Source of the DNA: Candidatus Eiseniibacteriota bacterium
Lineage (GTDB): Bacteria > Eisenbacteria > RBG-16-71-46
Direction: 5' to 3'
DNA length: 64,000 bases
Assembly (NCBI GenBank): GCA_016178725.1
Contig: JACOSV010000058.1
Location: forward strand, 1 to 64,000
In this document: piece by piece, positions 31,849 to 43,225 of the stretch
Position numbering within the stretch: the first letter of the stretch is position 1
Layout of the letters: each line of letters starts with the position of its first letter
The notes under the pieces: generated by a model
Databases searched by the model: none
What the model was told of the DNA's origin: nothing
What the model saw: the letters and a program-made list of their open reading frames with translations, nothing else
Made by a program: the position numbers and the translations under genes

Positions 31849-32490
31849 CTAAAAGGGCAGATTCACGCCGGTTGCGAAGCCGACGTCGTCGTTGAAGCGG
31901 TCGGCGATGAACACCTGCATCTCGGCCACGATCCGGACCTCGGGGGCGAGCCGCGCCTCGAGGCCGAGCCGCAGCGGGAGTGAGAGGTCGGTGTCGCGCA
32001 GGCCGAACGCGTCGCGGCTGACGAAGAGCAGCGCGAGCCCCGCGTACGGCGCGAGCGGTCCGTTCTCGCCGCCCACCGTGCGGCCGACGACGACGGTGGG
32101 TCCGAGCGTCACGACCTTGAAGGCGTCGCCGGTCTCGACCGCGAGCGCCGCGCCCGCGGAGACATCCACCGCCGACGCCGCGCTCTGACGCCGCAGCTGC
32201 CAGCGCACGTCGGTGCCGAGGCGCAGCGTCGTGATGTCCTTGCCGGCGCCGCCGCGGTTCAGGCGCGAGAGCCCGCCGTGGAAGCCGAAATCGACGTCGG
32301 GGTAGAAGCTCAGGCGCAGCTGCGCGAGGCCGCCGACCTGGTTCTGGCTCGCGGTCAGGTAGCCGCCGAACGCGTGGCCGTTGACCGGCAGCGTCGCCGC
32401 GCTGTTGAACTGTCCGAATACTTGCGCGACCGCCGCGTGCGGCGCAGCGATCGCCGCGAGCGCGAGCGCCGCGGCCCATGCATGCTTCAC
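31849..32490 (-). CDS. Secreted outer-membrane beta-barrel-like protein
   Basis: GTG start; VKHAWAAALALAAIAAPHAAVAQ signal peptide; alternating hydrophobic strands; C-terminal DDVGFATGVNLPF. Confidence 0.7.
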   Translation of the reverse strand: MKHAWAAALALAAIAAPHAAVAQVFGQFNSAATLPVNGHAFGGYLTASQNQVGGLAQLRLSFYPDVDFGFHGGLSRLNRGGAGKDITTLRLGTDVRWQLRRQSAASAVDVSAGAALAVETGDAFKVVTLGPTVVVGRTVGGENGPLAPYAGLALLFVSRDAFGLRDTDLSLPLRLGLEARLAPEVRIVAEMQVFIADRFNDDVGFATGVNLPF

Positions 32491-32594
32491 CGTGAACCTC
32501 CCGGAGGTGGTCGGACTGGGAGCGCGCACGCACCGTCGCAAATCACAGCGACGCCGGTCAAGCGCGAAGCGACCGCCGCCGCGCGCGCGGCGCG

Positions 32595-33473
32595 TCAGCG
32601 CACGACGTCGTAGAACGCCGAGGCCCACTCGGCGCGGGTCGTGAAGCCGAGCCGGCGATAGACCGCGAGCGCGGGCGCGTTGAAGTCGTTGACGAACAGG
32701 CACACCGCGCCGCAGCGCTCGAGCAGCCGCGCGCAGAGCTCGGCGAGCCCGCGCCGCGCGTAGCCGCGCAGTCTCATCCCGGGCGGCGTGTAGACGCCCG
32801 ACACCTGCGCCGCGTCGCCGGTGAGCGCGCTGACGCTGGCGCGGAAGCGCAGGCCCTCGGCGTCGCGCCACAGGTACGTGTGGCCGTCGCGGCACTCCTC
32901 GTCCACGCGGCGGCGGAAGCCCTCGGGATCGGCGAGGCGCGGATCCTCGTCGAGCTCCTCGAGCCGCAGATCGGCGCCGGTCGCGTAGACCGCGGCCGCG
33001 TCCTCGCCGCGCGCGGGGGAGAGCTCGGGCAGCCGCTCGAACGCCGGCAGCGCGCCCCGGGCGAGCGCCATGTAGACCTGCGATCGCTCGAGCCGCGGCA
33101 TGCGCCCCGCGCGCGCGAACGCGCGCACCAGCGCCTCGACCGCCGCGCGCGGGCCGATGACCTGGAAGCGTCGCGGCATGAACGCGAGCCGCTGGCGCGC
33201 GGCGTCGGCCAGCGCGCGCAGCGCCGCCGGATCGTCGCCGAGCGGCAGGACCGCGCCCGACTGGCCGCCGATGTGCAGCAGGCCATCGATCGCGCCGTCG
33301 CGGCGAATCGCCCAGTACTCGTCGCGCGGCGCGGCGAGCGCATCGCGCAGCACCAGCGCCATCAGATACACGTTGAGCACCGGATCGCGATTGAGATACG
33401 CGAACACGTCGGTCAGGTCCATGGGACCGAGGCGGTCGGCCGTGACCGGGCCGATGCGGGGTTGGGGCACCAT
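32595..33473 (-). CDS. GNAT-family acetyltransferase (DUF4081-like N-terminal domain)
   Basis: VSALTGDAAQVSGVYTPPGMRLRGYARRGLAELCARLLERCGAVCLFVNDFNAPALAVYRRLGF: GNAT core. Confidence 0.85.
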   Translation of the reverse strand: MVPQPRIGPVTADRLGPMDLTDVFAYLNRDPVLNVYLMALVLRDALAAPRDEYWAIRRDGAIDGLLHIGGQSGAVLPLGDDPAALRALADAARQRLAFMPRRFQVIGPRAAVEALVRAFARAGRMPRLERSQVYMALARGALPAFERLPELSPARGEDAAAVYATGADLRLEELDEDPRLADPEGFRRRVDEECRDGHTYLWRDAEGLRFRASVSALTGDAAQVSGVYTPPGMRLRGYARRGLAELCARLLERCGAVCLFVNDFNAPALAVYRRLGFTTRAEWASAFYDVVR

Positions 33474-33527
33474 GCGCTTGCAGGATACCGCGATCGCCCC
33501 CTAGCATCCCGCGCCGGCGGAGGCGTG

Positions 33528-34223
33528 ATGTCCGAGCTCGTGATGCTCATCGAGGATGAGAAGGAGATCCGCGAGCTCGCCCGCTACAACCTCGAGCGCG
33601 CCGGCTACCGGGTCGCCTCGCTCGCCGACGGCGAGCAGGGGCTCGCGCGCGTCTTCGCCTCGCGCCCGGACCTGCTCGTGCTCGACCTCATGCTGCCCGG
33701 GCTCACCGGCCTCGAGGTGCTGCGCGAGTTGCGCGGCGAGCCGGCGACGCGCGATCTGCCGGTGCTGGTGCTCACCGCGCGCTCGACCGAGATGGACCGC
33801 CTGCTTGGCTTCGAGCACGGCGCCGACGACTACCTCGTCAAGCCCTTCAGCCCGCGCGAGCTGGTGGCGCGCGTGCGCGCGTTGCTGCGCCGCGCGCGGC
33901 CCGAACGCGCCGAGGGATCGCTCGCGGTCGGCGGGCTGGTCGTGGACGCGCGCCCGCACGACGCGCGCTGGAACGGGCGCGCGCTCGATCTCACGCGCCG
34001 CGAGTTCGCGCTGCTCGCGTTCTTCGCGCACCACGCCGGTCGCGTGCTCTCGCGCGAGGAGCTGCTGCGCAAGGTGTGGGGCTACGACTACGTCGGCGAG
34101 ACGCGCACGGTCGACGTCCACGTGCGAAGGCTGCGGGTGAAGCTCGGCGACGGCGGGCGCGCGATCGAGACCGTGACCGGCGCCGGCTACAAATTCATCG
34201 CCGGGCAGGGCGACGGCGCGTGA
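33528..34223 (+). CDS. phoB: OmpR/PhoB-family response regulator
   Basis: MLIEDEKEIRELARYNLERAGY..VLDLMLPGLTG..VLTARSTEMDRLLGFEHGADDYLVKPFSPREL; winged helix TRTVDVHVRRLRVKLGD; followed by a PhoR-like kinase and pst genes. Confidence 0.9.
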   Translation: MSELVMLIEDEKEIRELARYNLERAGYRVASLADGEQGLARVFASRPDLLVLDLMLPGLTGLEVLRELRGEPATRDLPVLVLTARSTEMDRLLGFEHGADDYLVKPFSPRELVARVRALLRRARPERAEGSLAVGGLVVDARPHDARWNGRALDLTRREFALLAFFAHHAGRVLSREELLRKVWGYDYVGETRTVDVHVRRLRVKLGDGGRAIETVTGAGYKFIAGQGDGA

Positions 34224-34227
34224 GCCG

Positions 34228-35982
<1,755 letters not shown>

Positions 35983-36121
35983 TCCCCAGGACCACCCCGG
36001 CGGGCGCAATTCTGGCATTTGCGACAGCGTGCGCCGGAGTATGCTTGAAACACGGGCAAGCCACGCGTCGGCCTTGGGCCGGCGCCCGACGCTCATGCTG
36101 CGCACGGAGGAGGATGAACCC

Positions 36122-36460
36122 ATGATTTCCGCCCTCGACCAGCCCCCGCCCGATGACGAGTCCGACGTAGCCACGCTGCGGGAGCCGATGCTGCTGCGCC
36201 GGAAGCGCGGCCGGCCGCTCGAGATGACGCAGAGCGAGGTGCTGGCGCGGATCCGCCAGATCGCCGCGACCGCCAACGGGCTGTTCCGGATCCACCACAC
36301 GCACAGCGACCTCTACGCCCGGGCGCGGCGCCAGTTCGGGTCGTGGGCCGCGGCGGTCGGCGCGGCGGGCGTGGACTACCTGGGCGCCGTGAACACGGCG
36401 CGCACCCGCGCCACCGAGACCCGGCGCGAGCGGCTGCGCAGCCGCACCCGCCGCACGTAG
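36122..36460 (+). CDS. Small basic protein with AT-hook-like RGRP motif and W-containing helical domain
   Basis: MISALDQPPPDDESDVATLREPMLLRRKRGRPLEMTQSEVLARIRQIAATANGLFRIHHTHSDLYARARRQFGSWAAAVGAAGVDYLGAVN... Confidence 0.6.
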   Translation: MISALDQPPPDDESDVATLREPMLLRRKRGRPLEMTQSEVLARIRQIAATANGLFRIHHTHSDLYARARRQFGSWAAAVGAAGVDYLGAVNTARTRATETRRERLRSRTRRT

Positions 36461-36496
36461 CACCCGCCGCACGCAGCACCCGGCGCACGCAGCACC
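36449..36496 (+). repeat. Tandem repeat, 16 bp x 3, spanning a stop codon
   Basis: cgccgcacgtagcacc / cgccgcacgcagcacc / cggcgcacgcagcacc; the ORF stop (tag, 36458-36460) is in unit 1. Confidence 0.85.
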
Positions 36497-36660
36497 CACC
36501 GCATTCGCCCGGCGCCCCCGGCCGGCGCGAAGGCGGGATCGCCCCACCGTCCGTTTTTACCCCGCCGAAACATCGAAGTCGTCCGCCCGTTACGCGGCAT
36601 CGCGTCTCATGCCCGCGAACGCTTCGCCGGCCCTGAACGGCCGCCACGGATCGGACACGG

Positions 36661-37839
36661 ATGGAGGGAACGACCATGAGACGCGCGGTGCTGATCCTCG
36701 CCTTGATCGTCTGGGCCGCGCCCCTGCGTGCCCAGAGCGGGACGCCGCCGACGAGCGGCGGGCCGACGCCTGGGGATTCCACCGCGGCGCCGCCGCCGAT
36801 CCCGATCGCGACCCCGACGGCGCCCGACTTCCCGCGCGGCCGCATCAGCGGCTACGCGTTCGGCGATTACTACTACAACGTCACCGGCGACCCGACGCAC
36901 CTCTACAACGGCTCGGGCCAGGACGCGGACAAGGTCAACATCGACAACTCGAGCGCGTCGCAGATCGGCCGCGACCTGAACGGCCTCCAGATCCGCCGCA
37001 TCTACTTCCAGCTCGACAACGATCTCACGATCCGCGTCGCGACGCGTTTTCGCCTCGAGGCCGACAGCAAGTCGCTGACCTCGGACGGCAAGATCGGCGT
37101 CGCGGTGCGCACCGCGTACGTCCAGGTCAAGAGCCTGTTCACGCGCTCGGATCTCTACCTCGGCCTGCTCGCCACGCCGATCTGGGAGAACTCCGAGGAG
37201 TTCTGGCAGTATCGCTCGATCGAGAAGACGATCGCCGACTTCCGCGGGCTCGGCGGTTCGATGGATCTCGGCGCCGAGGTCAAGGGGTTCGCCGATCCCG
37301 ATCATCACATCGGCTACGCGGTCATGGTGGGCGATGGCACCGGACAGAAGCCGGAAGACAACCGCTACAAGAAGTTCTACGTGACGCTGCCCGTGCGCTT
37401 CGGCGATCTGCGCATCGAGCCCTTCGTCGACTACGAGGGCGGCTACAACGGCACCGAGAAGGCGACGTTCAAGACCTTCGCGGGTTGCGAGTTCAAGCAG
37501 GGCGCGGTCGGCGTCGAGGCGGTGGATCGCGTCAACCACCGTCCCGCCGGCAATCAGGAGCCGCGCGGCGTCTCGGTGTTCGCGCGCGTCACGAACGGCG
37601 CAACGGTCGCCGGCTTCGCGCGCCTCGACGTGTGGAACAGCGACCACCGGCTGGCGGACCGCGTGGACTCGAAGCTCTGGATCGCGGGCCTCGACTGGCA
37701 GCCGGTGCGCGACGTGCACATCATGCCCAACGTCGAGGCGACGCAATTCATCCGCCGCGGCACCGCCGCCCCGCCCGCGCACCATGACGCGCAGGCGCGG
37801 ATCACGTTCTACTACCGCTACAGCCGCCCGCAGTCGTGA
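36661..37839 (+). CDS. Porin-like outer membrane protein (Pho-locus associated)
   Basis: Signal peptide MRRAVLILALIVWAAPLRAQ (possible start 36676); RGRISGYAFGDYYYN..., C-terminal ARITFYYRYSRPQS; immediately upstream of pstS. Confidence 0.78.
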   Translation: MEGTTMRRAVLILALIVWAAPLRAQSGTPPTSGGPTPGDSTAAPPPIPIATPTAPDFPRGRISGYAFGDYYYNVTGDPTHLYNGSGQDADKVNIDNSSASQIGRDLNGLQIRRIYFQLDNDLTIRVATRFRLEADSKSLTSDGKIGVAVRTAYVQVKSLFTRSDLYLGLLATPIWENSEEFWQYRSIEKTIADFRGLGGSMDLGAEVKGFADPDHHIGYAVMVGDGTGQKPEDNRYKKFYVTLPVRFGDLRIEPFVDYEGGYNGTEKATFKTFAGCEFKQGAVGVEAVDRVNHRPAGNQEPRGVSVFARVTNGATVAGFARLDVWNSDHRLADRVDSKLWIAGLDWQPVRDVHIMPNVEATQFIRRGTAAPPAHHDAQARITFYYRYSRPQS

Positions 37840-37859
37840 GCGGGGGCCAGGGAGCCGTC

Positions 37860-38918
37860 ATGCATCGACGCATTCGCAACGCCGCCCTCCGGCACGCGCG
37901 CTCGTGGGCCGTCCTCCTCGCGCTTGCATCGTGCGCGTCGCCGGCGGCGGCGCAGAAACTGACCGGAGCGGGAGCGACCTTCCCGTATCCGATCTACTCG
38001 AAGTGGTTCGACGTCTACAAGCAGAAGACCGGCGTCGAGATCAACTATCAGTCGATCGGCAGCGGCGCCGGTATCCAGCAGGTCAAGGCCGGCACCGTGG
38101 ACTTCGGCGCGAGCGACGCGGCCTTGAGCGACGCACAGCTGCGCGACATGCCGCGCGCGATCGTGCACATCCCGACCGTGGGCGGCGCGGTGGCGCTCGC
38201 CTACAACCTGCCCGGCATGACCGGCGCGCTGCAGCTCACGCCCGAGGCGATCACCGGCATCTACATGGGCCGCATCACCACCTGGAACGACAAGCGCATC
38301 GCGGCGGTCAACCCCGGCGTCGAGCTGCCGGCGGCGCCGATCCTGGCCGTGCACCGCTCGGACGGCAGCGGCACGACCAACATCTTCGTCACCTACCTCT
38401 CGCTCGTGAGCGGCGAGTGGAAGGAGCTGGTCGGCGTCGGCACCGCGGTGAGCTGGCCCGCCGGCGTCGGCGGCAAGGGCAACGAGGGCGTCGCGGGCGT
38501 GGTGCGGCAGACGCCGGGCGCGATCGGCTACGTCGAGCTCGCGTACGCGAGGCAGAACCGCCTGCCGGTGGCGCGGGTCAAGAACCGCGCGGGCAACTTC
38601 GTCGAGCCGACGCTCGCCTCGACGACCGCCGCGGTCGAAGCCTCGGCCAAGGCACTGGCCAGGGACGTGCGCGCGCCGATCGCGAACGCGGCGAGCCCCG
38701 AGGCGTATCCGATCTGCGGCCTCACGTTCCTGCTGGTCGAGCGGCAGCCGCGCGATGCGGCGAAAGGCAAGGCGCTCGCCGACTTCATCGCCTGGGCGAT
38801 GAAGGACGGGCAGGGCATGGCCGACGATCTCAACTACGCCCGGCTGCCGGCGGCGGTGGTCGCGGTGAACGAAGCGACGCTGGCCTCGCTGGTCGCGGCG
38901 GGGAAGCCGTCGCACTAG
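37860..38918 (+). CDS. pstS: Phosphate ABC transporter substrate-binding protein PstS
   Basis: KLTGAGATFPYPIYSKWFDVYKQKTGVEINYQSIGSGAGIQQVKAGTVDFGASDAALSD. Confidence 0.97.
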   Translation: MHRRIRNAALRHARSWAVLLALASCASPAAAQKLTGAGATFPYPIYSKWFDVYKQKTGVEINYQSIGSGAGIQQVKAGTVDFGASDAALSDAQLRDMPRAIVHIPTVGGAVALAYNLPGMTGALQLTPEAITGIYMGRITTWNDKRIAAVNPGVELPAAPILAVHRSDGSGTTNIFVTYLSLVSGEWKELVGVGTAVSWPAGVGGKGNEGVAGVVRQTPGAIGYVELAYARQNRLPVARVKNRAGNFVEPTLASTTAAVEASAKALARDVRAPIANAASPEAYPICGLTFLLVERQPRDAAKGKALADFIAWAMKDGQGMADDLNYARLPAAVVAVNEATLASLVAAGKPSH

Positions 38919-38931
38919 GATCGAGCCCGCC

Positions 38932-39912
38932 ATGACGTCGTCCGCCCCGGCCATCGGTCGCCCGCTCGCCCGCGCGGACGTCCGCGCGCGGGCCGGGCTC
39001 GCCGACCCGGCGTACCGCGCGCTGCTCACGCTGTTCGCGGTCGGCGTATTCGCGGTGCTCGCGCTCATCGTGTGGGAGTGCGCGCGCGGCGCCGCGCCGT
39101 CGCTCGCGGCGTTCGGGTGGCGGTTCCTCGTCTCGGCCGACTGGGACCCGGTGGCCGAGAAGTTCGGCGCGCTGCCCTACCTCTACGGCACGCTGGTCAC
39201 GTCGGCCATGGCGATGCTGCTCGCGGTGCCGCCGTGCATCGGCGCGGCGGTGTTCCTCGCCGAGCTCGCGCCGCGCGGTTTCGGCGCGGTGGCGTCGTTC
39301 CTCGTCGAGCTGCTCGCCTCGATCACGAGCATCGTCTTCGGCGTGTGGGGGCTGTTCGTGCTCGCGCCGTGGCTGCGCGTGGTGATCGAGCCGTGGCTGA
39401 TCGCGCACCTCGGCTTCCTGCCGCTCTTCCGCGGCTTCCCGTTCGGTCTCGGGTTCCTCAATGCCGGCATCGTGCTCGCGATCATGATCGCGCCGACCAT
39501 CGTGTCGATCTCGCGCGAGATCCTGCTCGCGACGTCGCGCACGCTGCGCGAGGCGTCACTGGCGCTGGGCGCGACGCGCGCCGAGTCGCTGGCGGTGACG
39601 CTCGATGCGGCGCGGCCCGGGATCCTGGGCGCCATGATCCTGGCGCTCGGGCGCGCGCTCGGCGAGACGATGGCCGTGACGATGGTGATCGGCAATACCA
39701 ACCGCATCTCGGCGTCGCTGCTCGGCTCGGGCGCCACGATGGCGAGCGTGATCGCCAACGAGTTCACCGAGGCGACCAGCAAGCTCCACCTCGCGGCGCT
39801 GATCGAGCTCGCGCTGGTGCTGTTCGCGGTGACCGTCGTGCTCAACGCCGCGGCGCGCCTGCTGGTGCGCTGGACGACGGGAGGGAGGCGCGATGTCGCC
39901 GGCGCCGCGTGA
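38932..39912 (+). CDS. pstC: Phosphate ABC transporter permease PstC
   Basis: KFGALPYLYGTLVTSAMAMLLAVPPCIGAAVFLAELAPRGF, LREASLALGATRAESLAVTLDAARPGILGAMILALGRALGETMAVTMVIGN. Confidence 0.96.
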   Translation: MTSSAPAIGRPLARADVRARAGLADPAYRALLTLFAVGVFAVLALIVWECARGAAPSLAAFGWRFLVSADWDPVAEKFGALPYLYGTLVTSAMAMLLAVPPCIGAAVFLAELAPRGFGAVASFLVELLASITSIVFGVWGLFVLAPWLRVVIEPWLIAHLGFLPLFRGFPFGLGFLNAGIVLAIMIAPTIVSISREILLATSRTLREASLALGATRAESLAVTLDAARPGILGAMILALGRALGETMAVTMVIGNTNRISASLLGSGATMASVIANEFTEATSKLHLAALIELALVLFAVTVVLNAAARLLVRWTTGGRRDVAGAA

Positions 39913-40768
39913 CCGCCTCGCGGCGCTGCCGCGCGGCGGACCGGGCCTCGCGCGCCGCGCGTGGAACGCGCTCGTGCTCGCCGGCTGCGGCGCCGGGCTC
40001 GCGCTCGTGCTGCTGCCGATGATCATGCTCGTGGCGCACATCGTCGCGCGCGGCCTGCCCGGGCTCTCGCTCGCGTTCTTCGTCTCGATGCCGAAGCCGG
40101 TGGGCGAACCGGGCGGCGGAATGGCGAACGCGATCGTCGGCACGATGATCCTGGTCGGCGCCTGCGGCCTGATCGCGGTGCGGGTCGGCGGCGGCACCGG
40201 GCTCTATCTCGCCGAGTACGGCCGCGGCCCGTTCGCCGGCGCGGTGCGTTACGCGGCCGAGCTGCTCGCGGGCGTCCCCTCGATCGTGGTCGGCGTCGCG
40301 GCGTACGGCCTGGTGGTGCTCACCATCGGACACTTCTCGGCGATCGCCGGCGCGATCGCGCTCGCGATCCTCATGCTGCCGACGATCGTGCGCTCGACCG
40401 AAGAGGTGGTGCGCCTCGTGCCACGGTCGTACCGCGAGGCGGCGCTCGCGCTCGGCGCGCCGCGCTGGCGCGTGGTGCAGTCCGTCGTGCTGCCCGCCGC
40501 GTCCGCCGGCATCGTCACCGCCAGCATGCTGGCGCTGGCGCGCGCGGCCGGCGAGACCGCGCCGCTGCTCCTCACGGCGCTCGGCAACCGATTCTGGTCG
40601 GTGGCGCTCGACCAGCCGATCGCCTCGCTGCCGGTGATGATCTTCGATTACGCTCGCGCCCCGTACAGCGACTGGAACCAGCAGGCGTGGACGGGCGCGC
40701 TGGTGCTGCTCCTGCTGGTCACCGCGGTGTCCGCGATGCTGCGCCTCGCGGTGCGCCGGATCGGATGA
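39893..40768 (+). CDS. pstA: Phosphate ABC transporter permease PstA
   Basis: [89 protein letters not shown]; overlaps pstC by 20 bp. Confidence 0.96.
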   Translation: MSPAPRDRLAALPRGGPGLARRAWNALVLAGCGAGLALVLLPMIMLVAHIVARGLPGLSLAFFVSMPKPVGEPGGGMANAIVGTMILVGACGLIAVRVGGGTGLYLAEYGRGPFAGAVRYAAELLAGVPSIVVGVAAYGLVVLTIGHFSAIAGAIALAILMLPTIVRSTEEVVRLVPRSYREAALALGAPRWRVVQSVVLPAASAGIVTASMLALARAAGETAPLLLTALGNRFWSVALDQPIASLPVMIFDYARAPYSDWNQQAWTGALVLLLLVTAVSAMLRLAVRRIG

Positions 40769-40778
40769 GGAACGCTCG

Positions 40779-41663
40779 ATGAAGCCCCGCGCCGGATGGA
40801 TGAGCCTCGCGACGCAGACGCGGCCGCCGAGCGTCGCGCCCGCGCGCGGCGAGAGCGCGCCGCCGCCGCCCGCGCCGGCCGCGTCCGCGCCCGGGGCGCC
40901 GCCCGTCGCCGAGGCGCCCGACGCGATCTCGGTGCGCGACTTCAGCCTCTTCTACGGCGCGCACCCGGCGCTCAAGCACATCGGCTTCGACGTCCCGGCG
41001 CACAGCGTCACCGCGATCATCGGCCCATCGGGCTGCGGCAAGAGCACGCTGCTGCGCTCGTTCAACCGCATGAACGACCTCATCGCCGGCGTGCGCACCG
41101 AAGGCGAGGTGCGCGTGGCCGGGCTCGACGTGAGGAGCGCCGACGTGGTCGAGCTGCGCCGCCGCGTCGGCATGGTGTTCCAGCGGCCGAACCCGTTCCC
41201 GAAGTCCATCTTCGACAACGTCGCGTTCGGGCTGCGGCTGCTCGGCATCCGCGACCGCGCCGAGCTCGAGGCGCGCGTCGAGCAGAGCCTGCTCCGCGCC
41301 GCGCTGTGGAACGAGGTGCGCGACAGGCTCAACCGCTCCGCGCTCCAGCTCTCCGGCGGGCAGCAGCAGCGCCTGTGCATCGCGCGCTGCCTCGCCGTCG
41401 AGCCGGAGGTGATCCTCATGGACGAGCCGGCCTCGGCGCTCGATCCGACCGCGACGGCGCGCATCGAAGAGCTGGTGCTCGACCTGAAGCGTGCGTACAC
41501 GATCGTCGTCGTGACGCACAACATGCAGCAGGCGGCGCGCATCTCCGACCGCACCGCGTTCCTGCTCGACGGCGAGCTGATCGAGATCGACGAGACCCCC
41601 CGGCTGTTCACGAGTCCGAGCCGCAAGCTCACCGAGGACTACATCACCGGCCGGTTCGGCTAG
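40779..41663 (+). CDS. pstB: Phosphate ABC transporter ATP-binding protein PstB
   Basis: [28 protein letters not shown]..., [56 protein letters not shown]. Confidence 0.97.
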   Translation: MKPRAGWMSLATQTRPPSVAPARGESAPPPPAPAASAPGAPPVAEAPDAISVRDFSLFYGAHPALKHIGFDVPAHSVTAIIGPSGCGKSTLLRSFNRMNDLIAGVRTEGEVRVAGLDVRSADVVELRRRVGMVFQRPNPFPKSIFDNVAFGLRLLGIRDRAELEARVEQSLLRAALWNEVRDRLNRSALQLSGGQQQRLCIARCLAVEPEVILMDEPASALDPTATARIEELVLDLKRAYTIVVVTHNMQQAARISDRTAFLLDGELIEIDETPRLFTSPSRKLTEDYITGRFG

Positions 41664-41689
41664 ACGCGGCGCGCAAGGAGCCATCGGGC

Positions 41690-42400
41690 ATGGAACGACA
41701 CTTTCATCAGGAGCTGGATGCGCTGAAGGCGCAGCTCCTGCTCATGGGCGGAGGCACCGAGGCGATCGTCCAGAAGTCGGTCGAGTCGCTCAAGCGCCGC
41801 GACCCGCGGCTCGCGCGCGAGGTGATCGAGGACGACCGCGCGATCGACCGGCTGGAGATCGACATCGAGGAGCGCTGCGTCGGCCTGCTGGCGCTGCGCC
41901 AGCCGCTCGCCGGCGACCTGCGCGTCATCACCGCCGCGCTCAAGATATCGAACGACCTCGAACGCGTCGGCGATCACGCGGTCAACATCGCCGGCGGCGC
42001 GCTCAAGCTGGCCGAGGATCCGCCGCTCAAGCCGCTGGTCGACATCCCGCGCATGGCCGACATGGCGACCGGCATGCTGCGCGAGGCACTGGACGCGTTC
42101 GTGCGCCGCGATGCCGCCACCGCGCGCCGCCTGTGCACGCGTGACGACGACGTCGATGCGCTCAACCGCCAGCTCTTCCGCGAGCTGGTGTCGTTCATGA
42201 TCGAGGATCCCGCGACGATCACGCGCGCGATGGAGCTGATCCTGGTCGCGCGCAACCTCGAGCGCGTCGCCGATCTCGCCACCAACATCGCCGAAGAGGT
42301 GGTGTTCATCGCCGAGGCGCGGATCATCAAGCACCACGCCGATGAGACGCCGACGGGCGGGCGGCCGCACGCCGGCACCGCCGACTTCGGGCGAACGTGA
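41690..42400 (+). CDS. phoU: Phosphate signalling protein PhoU
   Basis: MERHFHQELDALKAQLLLMGGGTEAIVQKSVESLKRRD..., LKISNDLERVGDHAVNIA, ILVARNLERVADLATNIAEEVVFI. Confidence 0.97.
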   Translation: MERHFHQELDALKAQLLLMGGGTEAIVQKSVESLKRRDPRLAREVIEDDRAIDRLEIDIEERCVGLLALRQPLAGDLRVITAALKISNDLERVGDHAVNIAGGALKLAEDPPLKPLVDIPRMADMATGMLREALDAFVRRDAATARRLCTRDDDVDALNRQLFRELVSFMIEDPATITRAMELILVARNLERVADLATNIAEEVVFIAEARIIKHHADETPTGGRPHAGTADFGRT

Positions 42401-43122
42401 GCGCGACCCCCGTGGCCGACCGCGTGATGATCATCGATGACGAGCCGGAGATCCGTGATCTCATCGGCTACCACCTCGAGCGCTCGGGATTCCAGGTGAC
42501 CGCCGTGGGCGACGGGCAGGAGGGGCTGCGCCGCATCTTCGAGTCGCCGCCTGACGCGCTGGTGCTCGACCTCATGCTCCCCGGCGTCCACGGCATCGAG
42601 ATCCTGCGCGAGATCCGCGACGAGGCCGCGACGGCCGATCTGCCGGTGATCGTCGTCACGGCGCGCACATCGGAGATGGACACGCTGCTCGGGTTCGAGA
42701 ACGGCGCCGACGACTACGTCACGAAGCCCTTGAGCCCGCGTGAGCTGGTGGCGCGCGTCCAGGCGCTGCTGCGGCGCTCGCGCGTCGGCCCCGGCCGGCG
42801 CACGATCGACGCCGGCCCCGTGCGCATCGACACCGCCGCACGCGAGGCGTGGTGCCGCGAGCGGCGGCTGATGCTCACGCCGCGCGAGTTCGGGCTGCTC
42901 ACCTACCTCGCGCGCCGCGCCGGGAAGGTGGTGTCGCGCGACGAGCTGCTGCACCGCGTCTGGGATCGCGACGTGATGGCCGGGACGCGCACCGTGGACG
43001 TGCACATCCGGCGGCTGCGCAGCAAGCTCGGCGCGGACGCCGGCGTGATCGAGACGGCGATGGGCGCCGGCTACAAGATCGCCGCGCGCGCCGAGCCGGA
43101 GACGCCCGCCTCGAACGCCTGA
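42397..43122 (+). CDS. Second OmpR/PhoB-family response regulator
   Basis: MIIDDEPEIRDLIGYHLERSGFQVTAVGDGQEGL..LMLPGVHGIEIL..TARTSEMDTLLGFENGADDYVTKPLSPREL; winged helix TRTVDVHIRRLRSKLG; GTG start overlapping the phoU stop. Confidence 0.92.
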   Translation: MSATPVADRVMIIDDEPEIRDLIGYHLERSGFQVTAVGDGQEGLRRIFESPPDALVLDLMLPGVHGIEILREIRDEAATADLPVIVVTARTSEMDTLLGFENGADDYVTKPLSPRELVARVQALLRRSRVGPGRRTIDAGPVRIDTAAREAWCRERRLMLTPREFGLLTYLARRAGKVVSRDELLHRVWDRDVMAGTRTVDVHIRRLRSKLGADAGVIETAMGAGYKIAARAEPETPASNA

Positions 43123-43225
43123 CCGCCGGGGCGGCACGGGTTCGCCGGCCCGCCTCGGCGCACCCGCCGCGATCTCGCCGCCCCGCGCTTGCCCGCGGCG
43201 CACGCGCGACCTAGCGTAGCGCGCC

